NCBI RefSeq assembly: GCF_003952425.1
Contig: NZ_CP034449.1
Location: forward strand, 4,154,001 to 4,218,000
Direction of reading: 5' to 3'
DNA: 64,000 nucleotides
DNA from: Mesorhizobium sp. M2A.F.Ca.ET.046.03.2.1
Lineage (GTDB): Bacteria > Pseudomonadota > Alphaproteobacteria > Rhizobiales > Rhizobiaceae
Shown here: positions 1 to 8,431 of the stretch, in pieces
Numbering within the stretch: position 1 is the stretch's first letter
Layout of the letters: each line of letters begins with the position of its first letter
Made by a program: the position numbers and the translations under genes
Notes under the pieces: model-generated
What the model saw: the letters and a program-made list of their open reading frames with translations, nothing else
Database searches by the model: none
What the model was told of the DNA's origin: nothing

Positions 1-1088
1 ACCTGACCGAGAATTACAGTTGGCAGTCCATCTTCTTTGTCAATACGCCGCCCAGCATCGTGATGATCGTTGCTCTGTTCTTCACACTGGAGAAGAAGCC
101 GATGCAGCTGTCGCAGCTCAAGGAGGGCGACTGGGCCGGCATCGCTACCATGGCGATCGGGCTTGCGGCCCTGCAGACGGTACTCGAGGAAGGCAACAAG
201 GAGGACTGGTTCCAGTCGCCGTTCATCGTGAAGCTCGCGCTGACGGCGGCCGTGTTCCTGACCGTCTTCGTGGCGATCGAGCTCACCGTGGCGAAGCCGT
301 TGGTCCAGCTGCGTCTCCTCAAGCGGCGCAATTTCGGCATCGGCATCGTCGTCAACGTGCTGGTCGGCGTCGCGCTGTTCGGCACCGTCTACATCCTGCC
401 GCAGTATCTAGGCCAGGTACAGCGCTACAACGCCGAGCAGATCGGGCTTGTGCTGGCTTGGACCGGCCTGCCGCAGCTGCTCATCATTCCGTTCGTGCCG
501 CTGCTGATAAAACGCTTTGACGTGCGGTATGTCGGCTTTGTCGGTATTAGCATTTTCGCCGCAAGCTGTTTCATGAACATCACCCTGTCGCTGGACAGCG
601 CCGGCGACCAGTTCTTTCTGCCCAACCTCGTGCGCGCCATAGGCCAGGCTCTGGTGCTGACCCCGATTACCGTGATCACCACGGCGGGCATCGCACCGAG
701 CGAGGCCGGCGCCGCGTCGGGCCTGTCGAACATGCTGCGCAATCTCGGCGGCGCGGTCGGCACGGCGATGCTTGCGACGGTGCTGACCAAGCGCGAGCAG
801 TTCCATTCGAACATCATCGGCCAGTCCGTCACCTTCGCACGCGAGGAAGTGCGCGACAGAATCGCCCAGCTGACACAATACTTCATGGCGCACGGGGTCA
901 CCGATCCGGCTGTCGCGCAGCACAAGGCAGTCGCTGCGATCGGCGCCACGGTGCACCGCCAGGCTCTCATCCTGGGGTTTAGTGACACGTTCGCGGTGAT
1001 TGGTGTCGTACTTTCGCTCGCCGCGGTTGCCCTGCTCTTTGCCCGCAAGATCCAGATCGGCGGTGCTAGCGGCGGTGGAGGCCATTAG
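1..1088 (+). CDS. MFS drug efflux transporter, DHA2 (EmrB/QacA) type, 5' end outside window
   Basis: The reading frame is open from the first bases, so the gene is cut by the window edge. The visible part begins with YSWQSIFFVNTPP, which matches the W-x-x-I-F-x-I-N-x-P stretch that precedes a late N-half helix in DHA2 drug:proton antiporters. About 360 residues follow, with roughly eight hydrophobic helices, including the ASGLSNMLRNLGGAVGTAM segment typical of the family's C-half. It would export a toxic small molecule across the inner membrane using the proton gradient. The usual membrane-fusion partner and regulator would lie upstream, outside the window. The stop is at 1086-1088. The family call is firm; the substrate is unknown. 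Confidence 0.85.
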   Translation, partial: LTENYSWQSIFFVNTPPSIVMIVALFFTLEKKPMQLSQLKEGDWAGIATMAIGLAALQTVLEEGNKEDWFQSPFIVKLALTAAVFLTVFVAIELTVAKPLVQLRLLKRRNFGIGIVVNVLVGVALFGTVYILPQYLGQVQRYNAEQIGLVLAWTGLPQLLIIPFVPLLIKRFDVRYVGFVGISIFAASCFMNITLSLDSAGDQFFLPNLVRAIGQALVLTPITVITTAGIAPSEAGAASGLSNMLRNLGGAVGTAMLATVLTKREQFHSNIIGQSVTFAREEVRDRIAQLTQYFMAHGVTDPAVAQHKAVAAIGATVHRQALILGFSDTFAVIGVVLSLAAVALLFARKIQIGGASGGGGH

Positions 1089-1114
1089 CGACCCGAACCG
1101 CCTGCCGGCGGACC

Positions 1115-1199
1115 TATTATTGCCGATACCAACGTGCAATGGATTGACCTGCTTGAAAGTCGATCTCTGTGCTGGAACCGAGCAGAGTCGGGGACTCTA
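1115..1199 (+). repeat. Promoter-like dispersed element, copy A
   Basis: This is the first of five related copies in the left flank. It reads TATTGCCGATACCAACGTG, then CAATGGATT, then a TCGATCTCTGTG block. The half-sites ATTGC and GCAAT form a 5-12-5 inverted repeat, like a LysR-type operator. No gene follows for about 260 bases; the next feature is copy B. It may therefore be an orphan promoter left by a deleted gene. Confidence 0.5.
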
Positions 1200-1454
1200 G
1201 CCCGTCCTATTCACGAGGAACTTCGTTCCCTCGTCGCTGAGCGTGTGTGAGGCGTCTTTTCCCCGCAGCTGAGACTGGACCTTGGAATGCGCTGGAGGTC
1301 GGCTGATGGAGCTTCATTGCGCTAGGCGCCGTCTGCCTTGCTGGGCGTCCACATCAATCTGCATGTGATCGTGCCGCCCGAGATCGCGCGGTGCTCGCCG
1401 CGGGCGAACCGGTTTCCACCTTTGGTCCGATTGCTCACTGCCCTCGCCAATCCG

Positions 1455-1542
1455 AAAGTATTGCCGATACCATCGTGCAATAGATTTGCGCGTCCTGATA
1501 GTCGATCTGTGTCGCACCCGAACAGATCGGGCAGACAGAGGA
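1455..1542 (+). promoter_or_regulatory. Promoter-like dispersed element, copy B, upstream of epoxide hydrolase
   Basis: This is the clearest copy. AAAGTATTGCCGATACC is followed by ATCGTGCAATAGATTTGCG and then GTCGATCTGTGTCGC. The inverted repeat ATTGC-N12-GCAAT is perfect. It lies immediately upstream of the epoxide hydrolase and its GAGGAGG ribosome site, so it probably contains that gene's promoter and a regulator site. Between copies A and B (1200-1455) I see no gene. Confidence 0.5.
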
Positions 1543-1549
1543 GGATGTC

Positions 1550-2839
1550 ATGTCAACATTACCGCTCTCGCCTACGCGGCGTGAACTTCTTGCCACCGCA
1601 GCTGCGGTCGGGGCCGTCAGCCTGCTTCCCGACCCGCTGAACGCGGCAGCGGGCGGCGACTCGGTCCGCCCCTTCACGTTCAACGCCTCAGACGAAGAGC
1701 TGGCCGAGCTTCGACGGCGCATCGCTGCCAGCCGCTGGCCCGACCGCGAAACGGTCGCGGACAATTCGCAGGGCGTGCAACTCGGGACGATCCAGAAACT
1801 CGCGCGCTACTGGGAAACCGACTACGACTGGCGCAAGGTCGAGACGCGGCTCAACGCCTTGCCGCAGTTCATCACCGAGATCGACGGGCTCGACATTCAT
1901 TTCATCCACGTTCGTTCAAAACATGAGAATGCTCTGCCGCTGATCGTCACGCACGGGTGGCCCGGCTCGATCATCGAGCAGCTGAAGATCGTCGATCCGC
2001 TGACCAATCCCACAGCGCACGGAGGCAGTGCGTCGGACGCTTTCCATCTGGTGATTCCGTCGCTGCCGGGCTTCGGGTTTTCAGGCAAGCCAACCACGAC
2101 CGGCTGGGACCCGGCCCGCATGGCACGTGCCTGGGGCGTGCTGATGAAGCGCCTCGGATACACGCGGTTTGTGGCGCAAGGCGGCGATTGGGGTGCGATG
2201 GTCTCGGATGTGATGGGTACGCAGGCGCCTCCCGAATTGATCGGCATTCACCTCAACTGGGTTTTCGCGGTTCCACCAGACATCGATAAGGCGATCCAGA
2301 CCGGCAGCCCGCTGCCCTCCGATCTCTCAGTCGACGAACGACGGGCGTGCGAGCAACTGGCCTTCTTCTACAAGACAGGTGTGGGCTACGCCGTCGAGAT
2401 GGCGAACCGCCCACAGACATTGTACGGACTCGGAGATTCACCGATCGGCCTGGCAGCCTTCCTACTCGACCACGACCCGCGCAGTTATGAGCTCATCGCA
2501 CGCGCCTTTGACGGACAACCCGGCGGCCTCACGCGAGACGATGTCCTCGACAACATCACGCTCTACTGGTTGACGAATACGGCGACGTCGTCGGCGCGTA
2601 TCTATTGGGAAAACAAGTTCGCCTTTTTCGCCCCGAAAGGGGTCGCCATACCCGTCGCCGTGAGCGCCTTTCCTGACGAGGTCTGTACAATCCCGCGGAG
2701 TTGGGCGGCGCGGGCGTATCCCAAGCTCATCTACTACAACAAGCTCGATAAAGGCGGGCACTTCGCCTCCTGGGAACAGCCAGAGGTCTTCTGCAGTGAG
2801 CTTCGGGCAGCGTTCAGAACCCTCCGTGGATCCATCTGA
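1550..2839 (+). CDS. Epoxide hydrolase, Tat-exported
   Basis: An alpha/beta hydrolase of the microsomal-type epoxide hydrolase family that opens epoxides to diols through an ester intermediate. The N-terminus has a twin-arginine signal (PTRRELLATAAAVGAVSLL, residues 8-26), so it should act in the periplasm. The EPHN domain is at about 38-145 and contains RRIAASRWPD. The oxyanion motif HGWPGS is at 135-140, the nucleophile Asp213 is in GGDWGA, and the catalytic His404 is in GGHFASW. Length (429 aa) suits the family. An excellent GAGGAGG site precedes the ATG. A paralogue lies at 51945-53243 with a closely similar leader, so the two come from a duplication. The substrate is unknown. Confidence 0.9.
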   Translation: MSTLPLSPTRRELLATAAAVGAVSLLPDPLNAAAGGDSVRPFTFNASDEELAELRRRIAASRWPDRETVADNSQGVQLGTIQKLARYWETDYDWRKVETRLNALPQFITEIDGLDIHFIHVRSKHENALPLIVTHGWPGSIIEQLKIVDPLTNPTAHGGSASDAFHLVIPSLPGFGFSGKPTTTGWDPARMARAWGVLMKRLGYTRFVAQGGDWGAMVSDVMGTQAPPELIGIHLNWVFAVPPDIDKAIQTGSPLPSDLSVDERRACEQLAFFYKTGVGYAVEMANRPQTLYGLGDSPIGLAAFLLDHDPRSYELIARAFDGQPGGLTRDDVLDNITLYWLTNTATSSARIYWENKFAFFAPKGVAIPVAVSAFPDEVCTIPRSWAARAYPKLIYYNKLDKGGHFASWEQPEVFCSELRAAFRTLRGSI

Positions 2840-3244
2840 AAAACGTCGGCGCGCCCATTGACCGGCGAAGACAAACCAGTGGGTAGTAGCCGCTGTACTC
2901 GCAACGGCAATCGAAGTACCGATTGCCGGTTCTTAGCCTGGAGATTCATGGCAGGTGGCGGATGCGGGGCAACCGTTGAAATGGCGTAGGATTTGTTTGC
3001 TTTGGCCGATCCGCGCGATGTTCCGAAGACCACACCACCCATGAATAATCCTACGCTGCCGCTGACGGGTTTGTCATCTGTTCGCAGCAACTCTGTCCTC
3101 GCCCGTTTCGAGTTGGGGATGCCGCCCCGGACAATGGCGTACTCGCTCTGGCCAGGGTGGAAATGCGGCTGCGTGTCGCCGAGCGTCTGGCGCCGTTCGA
3201 GCGGCTTGCCAACTCTCAAGACAATAAATCCCGAGGAGATCAAC
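2840..3244 (+). other. Intergenic, no gene seen
   Basis: About 400 bases lie between the epoxide hydrolase and the VOC gene. Open frames here lack ribosome sites and family motifs. The only clear signal is the GAGGAG site next to the VOC start at 3245. Confidence 0.5.
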
Positions 3245-3937
3245 ATGAGCAGTACTCAGGAGCGCAGCGAAACTGCAATCGGGACTCCGAAAGCACGGAC
3301 GCTCGACATGAAGTTCGAGATCGTGGTCATTCCTGTTTCGGACGTTGATCGCGCCAAGAGTTTTTACTGCGGCTTGGGGTGGAGGCTCGACGCCGACTTC
3401 GCTGCCGGTGACGACTGGCGCGTGATCCAGTTCACGCCGCCCGGTTCCGAGTGCTCGGTCATTTTCGGCAAGAACGTCACCGCGGCAGCACCCGGCTCCG
3501 CTCAGGGACTGTACTTGATTGTCTCTGACATAAAGGCCGCCCGCAACGAGCTGCTTGGTCGCGACGTCGACATCAGCGAGGTTTTTCACGACGCGGGCGG
3601 CGTGTATGCGGGCACAGACGAGCCCTACCTGTTTGGGCGAGCTCGGGTCAGCGGCCCGGATCCCGAGCACCGCAGCTACCGCTCGTACGCCTCGTTCAGC
3701 GATCCGGACGGCAACGGCTGGCTGCTCCAGGAAGTCACCGCGCGATTGCCCGGGCGTGTCGAAGCGAACCTCACGACATTCACCTCGCCGACCGAGCTGG
3801 CGGCCGCGCTCCGACGCGCCTCGGCCGCCCATGGCGAGCACGAAGCGCGGACGGGCGGCCAGCGTGATGAAAACTGGCCGGACTGGTACGCCGCGTACAT
3901 GGTGGCGGAGCACGCCGGCAAGGAGCTGCCTTTGTGA
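3245..3937 (+). CDS. VOC (glyoxalase/bleomycin resistance-like) family protein
   Basis: A 230-aa protein of the vicinal-oxygen-chelate superfamily. The beta-alpha-beta-beta-beta units are visible as KFEIVVIPVSDVDRAKSFY, FTPPGSECSVIFGK and YASFSDPDGNGWLLQE. A C-terminal extension follows (ALRRASAAHGEHEARTGG through NWPDWYAAYMVAEHAGKELP). This extension also occurs in the copy at 51203-51835 and in the remnant at 12141-12397, so it defines a local subfamily. The start at 3245 is chosen over an upstream open stretch because GAGGAG lies 6-7 bases before it. Its stop overlaps the GTG of the following disulfide-reductase remnant, a sign of past translational coupling. Such proteins bind or isomerise small reactive molecules; the substrate is not known. 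Confidence 0.8.
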   Translation: MSSTQERSETAIGTPKARTLDMKFEIVVIPVSDVDRAKSFYCGLGWRLDADFAAGDDWRVIQFTPPGSECSVIFGKNVTAAAPGSAQGLYLIVSDIKAARNELLGRDVDISEVFHDAGGVYAGTDEPYLFGRARVSGPDPEHRSYRSYASFSDPDGNGWLLQEVTARLPGRVEANLTTFTSPTELAAALRRASAAHGEHEARTGGQRDENWPDWYAAYMVAEHAGKELPL

Positions 3938-4157
3938 TCAGCGGCTAAGACGTCATCATCATCGGCGGCGGCTCGCCAGGCGAGCACTGCGCCGGTGCGC
4001 TTGCAGAAGGCGGGCTACGCGTCGCGCTCGTCGAGGCCGAGCTGGCAGGCTGCGAATGCTCCTACTTGGCCTGCATTCCGTCCAAGACACTGCTGTACCC
4101 CGGGAGGCGGTGGCTCCGGCGTTTGTCGCTCGGGGCGGCGGTACAACGCAAATGTAA
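3934..4157 (+). pseudogene. Remnant of a flavoprotein disulfide reductase (Lpd/MerA family)
   Basis: Only the N-terminal FAD-binding piece survives. DVIIIGGGSPGEHCAGALAE carries the GxGxxG nucleotide loop. CSYLACIPSKTLL retains one redox-active cysteine context of the family's C-x4-C-x-PSK site. A GTG overlaps the upstream VOC stop. Codon 5 is TAA (3946-3948), where relatives have Tyr. Near 4102 the frame slips from YPGR to REAVAPAF and soon ends. The rest of the gene (about 400 codons) is deleted. It cannot make an enzyme. The stub shows that the VOC gene was once coupled to a dihydrolipoamide dehydrogenase-like gene. Confidence 0.8.
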
Positions 4158-4167
4158 GGTAAATGAT

Positions 4168-5106
4168 ATGACGATGAAATCGACACTTGGGGGCTCGATC
4201 CTGGTGACCGGAGCGGCCGGGGACATTGGTGCTATCGGCCGCCACCTCACCGGAATGCTGCTCGCCAAGGGGCATAAGGTGCGAGCCTTGGTACGGCGGG
4301 AGGATGAACGCGCTGAGGGCTTGCGCCAGCTCGGGGCCGAGGTTGTGCAGGGCGATCTGACGGATCTTGCCTCGGTGCACCGTGCGGTCGAAGGTTGCCC
4401 GCGCATCTATTTCGGAATGTCGATCTCGGCGGCTTATCTCGAAGCGACGGTGAACCTAGCAGCGGTGGCGCGCCACCACGGCGCCGAGGCATTTGTGAAC
4501 ATGTCGCAGATGACCGTGACACAGATGAGCATCACCGATACCACTGGCAGCCCGCAGCACAAGCTGCACTGGCTTGCGGAACAGGCATTGGCCTGGTCGG
4601 AGCTGTCGGTTGTCACCGTGCGGCCGACGGTTTTTCTCGAAAGCTTCTTCCTGCGTCTCGCCAAGGCAAGCGTCCGGGACAATGACGAGCTGGCGCTGCC
4701 GCTGGGCGACAGCAGGACCTCGCCCGTATCGTCTGTCGATGTGGCGCGCGCCGTTTCCGTGATCCTCGACGAGCCTACCTCTCACATTGGCCACGTTTAC
4801 AATCTGACCGGATTCGAGTCCGCCGATTTGGACCATTATGCGCGGGTCTTCTCCGAGGTTCTCGGCCGAACGATACGCTATCGCGACGTCCCGCTCTCCG
4901 TATGGACGGATGCGCTTCGCGGGTCTGGAGTGCCGACGCACCTACTGAACCACCTCGCAGTGATGGCCGAACTTCACTTGCAGGGGCGCTATGACCGCCT
5001 GACGGATGACCTGGTCAAACTCACCGGCAAAACGCCGACAAGCACGTACGACTTCGTGAAATTGCACGCCGCCGAATTCACGCGGGGTGAAGCCGCGGCG
5101 GCTTGA
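4168..5106 (+). CDS. NmrA-like NAD(P)-binding protein (atypical SDR)
   Basis: A 312-aa atypical short-chain dehydrogenase/reductase. The N-terminal Rossmann motif is LVTGAAGDIGAIGRHL, with VRALVRR two strands later where NADPH is often selected, then GDLTD. The classical YxxxK pair is not seen, as usual for NmrA/azoreductase-type members that sense or reduce quinones and other small molecules. The C-half (VYNLTGFESADLDHYARVFSEVLGR) matches the substrate-cap region of this family. The start at 4168 has AAGGT 7 bases upstream; a longer upstream frame only crosses the dead disulfide-reductase stub. It probably shares transcription with the hydrolase that follows. Confidence 0.75.
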   Translation: MTMKSTLGGSILVTGAAGDIGAIGRHLTGMLLAKGHKVRALVRREDERAEGLRQLGAEVVQGDLTDLASVHRAVEGCPRIYFGMSISAAYLEATVNLAAVARHHGAEAFVNMSQMTVTQMSITDTTGSPQHKLHWLAEQALAWSELSVVTVRPTVFLESFFLRLAKASVRDNDELALPLGDSRTSPVSSVDVARAVSVILDEPTSHIGHVYNLTGFESADLDHYARVFSEVLGRTIRYRDVPLSVWTDALRGSGVPTHLLNHLAVMAELHLQGRYDRLTDDLVKLTGKTPTSTYDFVKLHAAEFTRGEAAAA

Positions 5107-5166
5107 GGTGCTGGCCGCCGTGTGCCGCCAGGGTGCACAATCAACCGCGATAACAAGGGCCTGTCT

Positions 5167-6219
5167 ATGGACAAGATCAAGGATCCCGAGAAAATAGATA
5201 CCCGTCGACGCCTCTTGGTCGGCGCCGCGGCGATGGCAGTTGCAGCCGTGGAATTCGCGGTAAATGCGCGGGGAGAGATTATCACCCAGACAAATACGTC
5301 CGACCTGGGCGGAGTGCCGAGATCGTTCGGCTCGCTCAAACAGGTCAACGCCGGATCGCTGAACGTCGGATATGCCGAGCTAGGGCCCGTCGACGGCGCG
5401 CCTGTCGTCCTGCTCCACGGCTGGCCATACGACATCCACACCTATGTCGACGTCGCGCCTCTTCTGGCAGCCAGAGGATACTGGGTTATCGTGCCCTATC
5501 TGCGCGGCTATGGCAGCACACGCTTCCTGTCGGACGAGACGATGCGCAACAGCCAGCAGTCGGCGTTCGCCGTGGACACGGTCGCCCTCATGGATGCGCT
5601 GGGCATCGAAAGAGCTATTGTCGCCGGCTGCGACTGGGGCGCCCGCACGGCAAATATCGTCGCCGCTCTCTGGCCAGCACGGTGCAAGGCGATGGTTTCG
5701 GTGAGTGGGTATCTGATTGGTAACCAGCACCTCGGCATGGTGCCGCTGCCGCCGAAGGCCGAACTGCAGTGGTGGTATCAATACTACTTCGCCACCGACC
5801 GCGGCCGCGACGGCTACAAGAAATACAGACGTGAGTTCGCCAAGCTGATCTGGCAGCTCGCTTCGCCCAAATGGAGCTTCGATGAGGCTACCTTCGAGCG
5901 CAGCGCTTCGGCTTTCGACAATCCAGATCATGTAGCGATCGTAATCCACAATTACCGCTGGCGGCTCGGGCTGGCTGAAGGTGAACATCAGCATGACGAA
6001 CTGGAGCGGCTGCTCGCGCAAGGCCCCCCAATCAGCGTGCCCACGATTACACTCGAGGGCGACGCTAACGGCGCGCCGCATCTGGATCCAAGTGCGTACG
6101 CCAAAAAGTTCTCGGGCAAGTATCAGCACCGGTTGATCGCGGGCAATATCGGTCATAATTTGCCGCAAGAAGCGCCGCAGGCCTTCGCTCAGGCTGTGAT
6201 AGATGTTGATGGCATTTGA
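5167..6219 (+). CDS. Alpha/beta hydrolase, Tat-exported
   Basis: A 350-aa alpha/beta hydrolase. A twin-arginine signal (DTRRRLLVGAAAMAVAAVEFA) starts about 10 residues in. The core has LLHGWPYDIHTY (HGxP oxyanion motif) and AGCDWGARTANI, where Asp replaces the usual Ser nucleophile as in epoxide hydrolases and haloalkane dehalogenases. A terminal His is in GNIGHNLPQEAP. The Met at 5167 is preferred because the signal begins right after it, although the ribosome site is weak. Export and the Asp nucleophile suggest hydrolysis of an epoxide, halide or ester in the periplasm. The exact substrate cannot be read from sequence. Confidence 0.8.
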   Translation: MDKIKDPEKIDTRRRLLVGAAAMAVAAVEFAVNARGEIITQTNTSDLGGVPRSFGSLKQVNAGSLNVGYAELGPVDGAPVVLLHGWPYDIHTYVDVAPLLAARGYWVIVPYLRGYGSTRFLSDETMRNSQQSAFAVDTVALMDALGIERAIVAGCDWGARTANIVAALWPARCKAMVSVSGYLIGNQHLGMVPLPPKAELQWWYQYYFATDRGRDGYKKYRREFAKLIWQLASPKWSFDEATFERSASAFDNPDHVAIVIHNYRWRLGLAEGEHQHDELERLLAQGPPISVPTITLEGDANGAPHLDPSAYAKKFSGKYQHRLIAGNIGHNLPQEAPQAFAQAVIDVDGI

Positions 6220-6527
6220 CAGCGATCTGGACACGGTTCCTGCTGAGCGAGACTCCGCGACCGGCACCGACCACTTGTCATTGGCGGCATCGCGCGGCGT
6301 GTAAGCTGGACGGGCCGCGCATACTTAGGCCTGTTCGTGGTTCAGCTGCGCGCTAGACTAATCGCATCCCAACAACGTCCGCGGGCACACTGCCGACGTG
6401 TGGCGCGCTGTTGCCAAATCTACCTGCAGACCGACATCTGGTACGCCAGTGGTTTTTCCGCGTGTTCCGCCACGCAAGGTTGTGAGGCTAGGGGATCTCA
6501 TGCGGCCCGCTCGCGGGGCAGATAGTC

Positions 6528-6636
6528 CCAAAGTATTGACGACACCATGGTCCAATAGATTTGCGTTCACACTTGATCGAATCTGTGTGTCGTATCCGTT
6601 TAGGCAGTGTGCGGACAGGAATTTGCACCATGAAAC
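6528..6636 (+). promoter_or_regulatory. Promoter-like dispersed element, copy C, with leader
   Basis: CCCAAAGTATTGACGACACC, then CCAATAGATTTGCG and TTGATCGAATCTGTGTG, then a leader GTGCGGACAGGAATTTGCAC ending in ATG (6630). The same leader with few changes follows copy D 254 bases later, so a promoter-plus-leader unit is tandemly duplicated. An open frame of about 55 codons starts at this ATG (MKLWSLITQSASAFCEF) but has no recognisable relatives; I do not call it a gene. Elsewhere in 6220-6986 nothing else is supported. Confidence 0.5.
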
Positions 6637-6781
6637 TCTGGTCTCTTATCACACAGTCCGCATCAGCCTTTTGCGAATTCGTCGCACCTCGCTACCGACC
6701 CGAGCTCCACTACATGCGCGGCCCAGGACCAGCCTACGCGCGCCGCGCGGTCATGGTCGAGGCGAGGTGCGTATTGCCGAG

Positions 6782-6886
6782 CGGCGAACGTCGATGACGA
6801 TCGTCCAATAGATTTGCCTGCTCGCTTGACCGATTCTGTGCATCTCATCCGAGTAAGCCGATGTGCGGACAGGAAATCGCACCATG
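6782..6886 (+). promoter_or_regulatory. Promoter-like dispersed element, copy D, upstream of histidine kinase
   Basis: GACGATCGTCCAATAGATTT is followed by GCTTGACCGATTCTGTGC and the leader GTGCGGACAGGAAATCGCAC. The 5' half-site has diverged from the other copies, but the CCAATAGATTTG core is intact. It is the likely promoter region of the histidine kinase starting at 6987. Confidence 0.45.
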
Positions 6887-6986
6887 ACACTCCGCCACAT
6901 CGCTGGCTGGTGGCTTCGCCTTCGCCGGTTAGTCGATGGAGACTGCTTGGAAGATTTTTCCGGTTGCCTCCGATGGAGAGAGGGAC

Positions 6987-7754
6987 ATGATCGAACAACA
7001 GACACGGACATCCTGGTATCGCAGCATGGACGAAAACACCGCTGCGGTGGCAGGCACTGATCCGCGAATACTGCTCGCCTCGATCGTCCACGATTTCAAC
7101 AATCTCCTCACCCCGATCGTCACGATCATGGAGGAATTGCAACGTCAGCAGGCCGGCTCGCCCAGGCAGCTCAAACGCATCAACGGAGCGATATTTTGCG
7201 CATTCCGCGCCAAAACACTGGCACGACAGCTGCTCGATTTTGCGCACGCCCGGAAACTCCGGCCTGCGGCAGTGGATATCGGCCAGCTTCTGGACTCCCT
7301 GGAGCCGATCCAGGGAAGCGTGTTGCCTTCGGGCATCATCATTCGGTTCGATGTTGCCGACGATCTTCCAGCGGCCTTCATCGACCGCCAGCTAATGGAG
7401 CGGGCATTGCTCAATCTGGTGCTAAACGCCCGCGATGCGATGCCGGACGGCGGAGAGGTCGTCGTTGCCGCCGCCATCGATCGAGAGCCCGGAAGCCGTA
7501 CCGCGACGCGCGAACCGATGATCCGCCTATCGGTTGCTGATACCGGTATCGGTATGGAGCTGGCGACGCTGCGAAGTGCGGGGGTGCCCTACTTTTCGAC
7601 GAAAACTAACGGAACAGGCCTGGGCCTGGCGATGGTGAGCCAAGTGATGGAAAGTCAAGGCGGTGGGCTGTCGGTCACAAGTACGCCACACCACGGCACT
7701 GCGATTGACCTGTGGCTGCCGGTGATGCCGTCTTCCATTGCCGGCTCACGTTGA
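6987..7754 (+). CDS. Small soluble sensor-less histidine kinase
   Basis: A 255-aa protein with only a kinase core. The H-box is ASIVHDFNNLLTPI (His35), the N-box is LNLVLNARDAMPDGG, the G1 box is VADTGIGM and the G2 box is GTGLGLAMV. There is no membrane segment, PAS or GAF domain. The HDFNN class often sits in hybrid kinases, but no receiver domain or response regulator is nearby, so its partner must be elsewhere. The start at 6987 is set by the strong GGAGAGAGGGAC site directly before it. It may respond to a cytoplasmic signal or be driven by protein partners. Confidence 0.85.
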   Translation: MIEQQTRTSWYRSMDENTAAVAGTDPRILLASIVHDFNNLLTPIVTIMEELQRQQAGSPRQLKRINGAIFCAFRAKTLARQLLDFAHARKLRPAAVDIGQLLDSLEPIQGSVLPSGIIIRFDVADDLPAAFIDRQLMERALLNLVLNARDAMPDGGEVVVAAAIDREPGSRTATREPMIRLSVADTGIGMELATLRSAGVPYFSTKTNGTGLGLAMVSQVMESQGGGLSVTSTPHHGTAIDLWLPVMPSSIAGSR

Positions 7755-7854
7755 CGATCGAACGGAAAATTCCCCACTCCGGCCGGAACTCCACAAGCCC
7801 GATTTACTCCCGTACCTGGATGATCTCGTCCGACTTCTTGTCGCACAGACCGAT

Positions 7855-7925
7855 GCCAAAGTATCGACAATACCATCGTGCAATGGATTCGTGTCCGTCT
7901 TCAGTTGGATAAAAATCATTCCGGG
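7855..7925 (+). repeat. Promoter-like dispersed element, copy E (orphan)
   Basis: GCCAAAGTATCGACAATACC is followed by ATCGTGCAATGGATTCGTG. It points right, but the next feature on the right is a minus-strand VOC pseudogene, so no gene is left for it to drive. This looks like a promoter whose gene was removed. Confidence 0.45.
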
Positions 7926-7956
7926 AGAAGTTGCCAATGCGCATGCCATTGCCTTT

Positions 7957-8335
7957 CTATTCCGTTCTTTCGCAGACGGCGGAAAGCTTGTTTCCGTCCG
8001 GATCGCGGACGTAGCATGCATAGAAATTTGCGTGCCGGCTTGCCGTCGTCGGTGCCACCTGAGGCTAGTGCCGCAGCATAGAAGGCATCGACGGAAGCGC
8101 GGCTCGGCGCATCGAGCGCCACCATGGAGCCGTTGCCCACAGTGGCGGCCTTCTTGTTGAACGGGATCGTAACCCATAGGCGACTGCGGCTGTCGCCCTC
8201 TGGCGCATAACCTATCTCGACCTCGTCGGCCCGATGGCAGGTATAGCCGAGGGCGCCGAGCGCAGCATCATAAAAGTCCCGAGCGCGATCAAGGTCATGT
8301 GTCCCAAGTGTGATGTAGAGAAGCATATGTAGCAA
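7957..8335 (-). pseudogene. VOC family protein, frameshifted
   Basis: The N-terminal part MLHMLLYITLGTHDLDRARD and the middle (YDAALGALGYTCHRADEVE, GTDDGKP) match small dioxygenase-like VOC proteins of about 125-130 aa. After GKPAR the frame is lost near 8025-8032. The correct ending FYACYVRDPDGNKLSAVCE is present in another frame and stops at 7957-7959. Relatives have several more residues at this point, so a short deletion that is not a multiple of three is likely. As it stands the annotated frame runs on to a nonsense tail. The gene is unrelated in length and tail to the longer VOC proteins at 3245 and 51203. Confidence 0.8.
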
Positions 8336-8431
8336 ACCGGAATTTTTGCGAGCGATCGGAAACGCGCTGTTCCGAATTGCACTCAGCGTTCAAGGCGGCA
8401 GCGCTCCCTTGCTTAACAGAAGGAGCAGATC

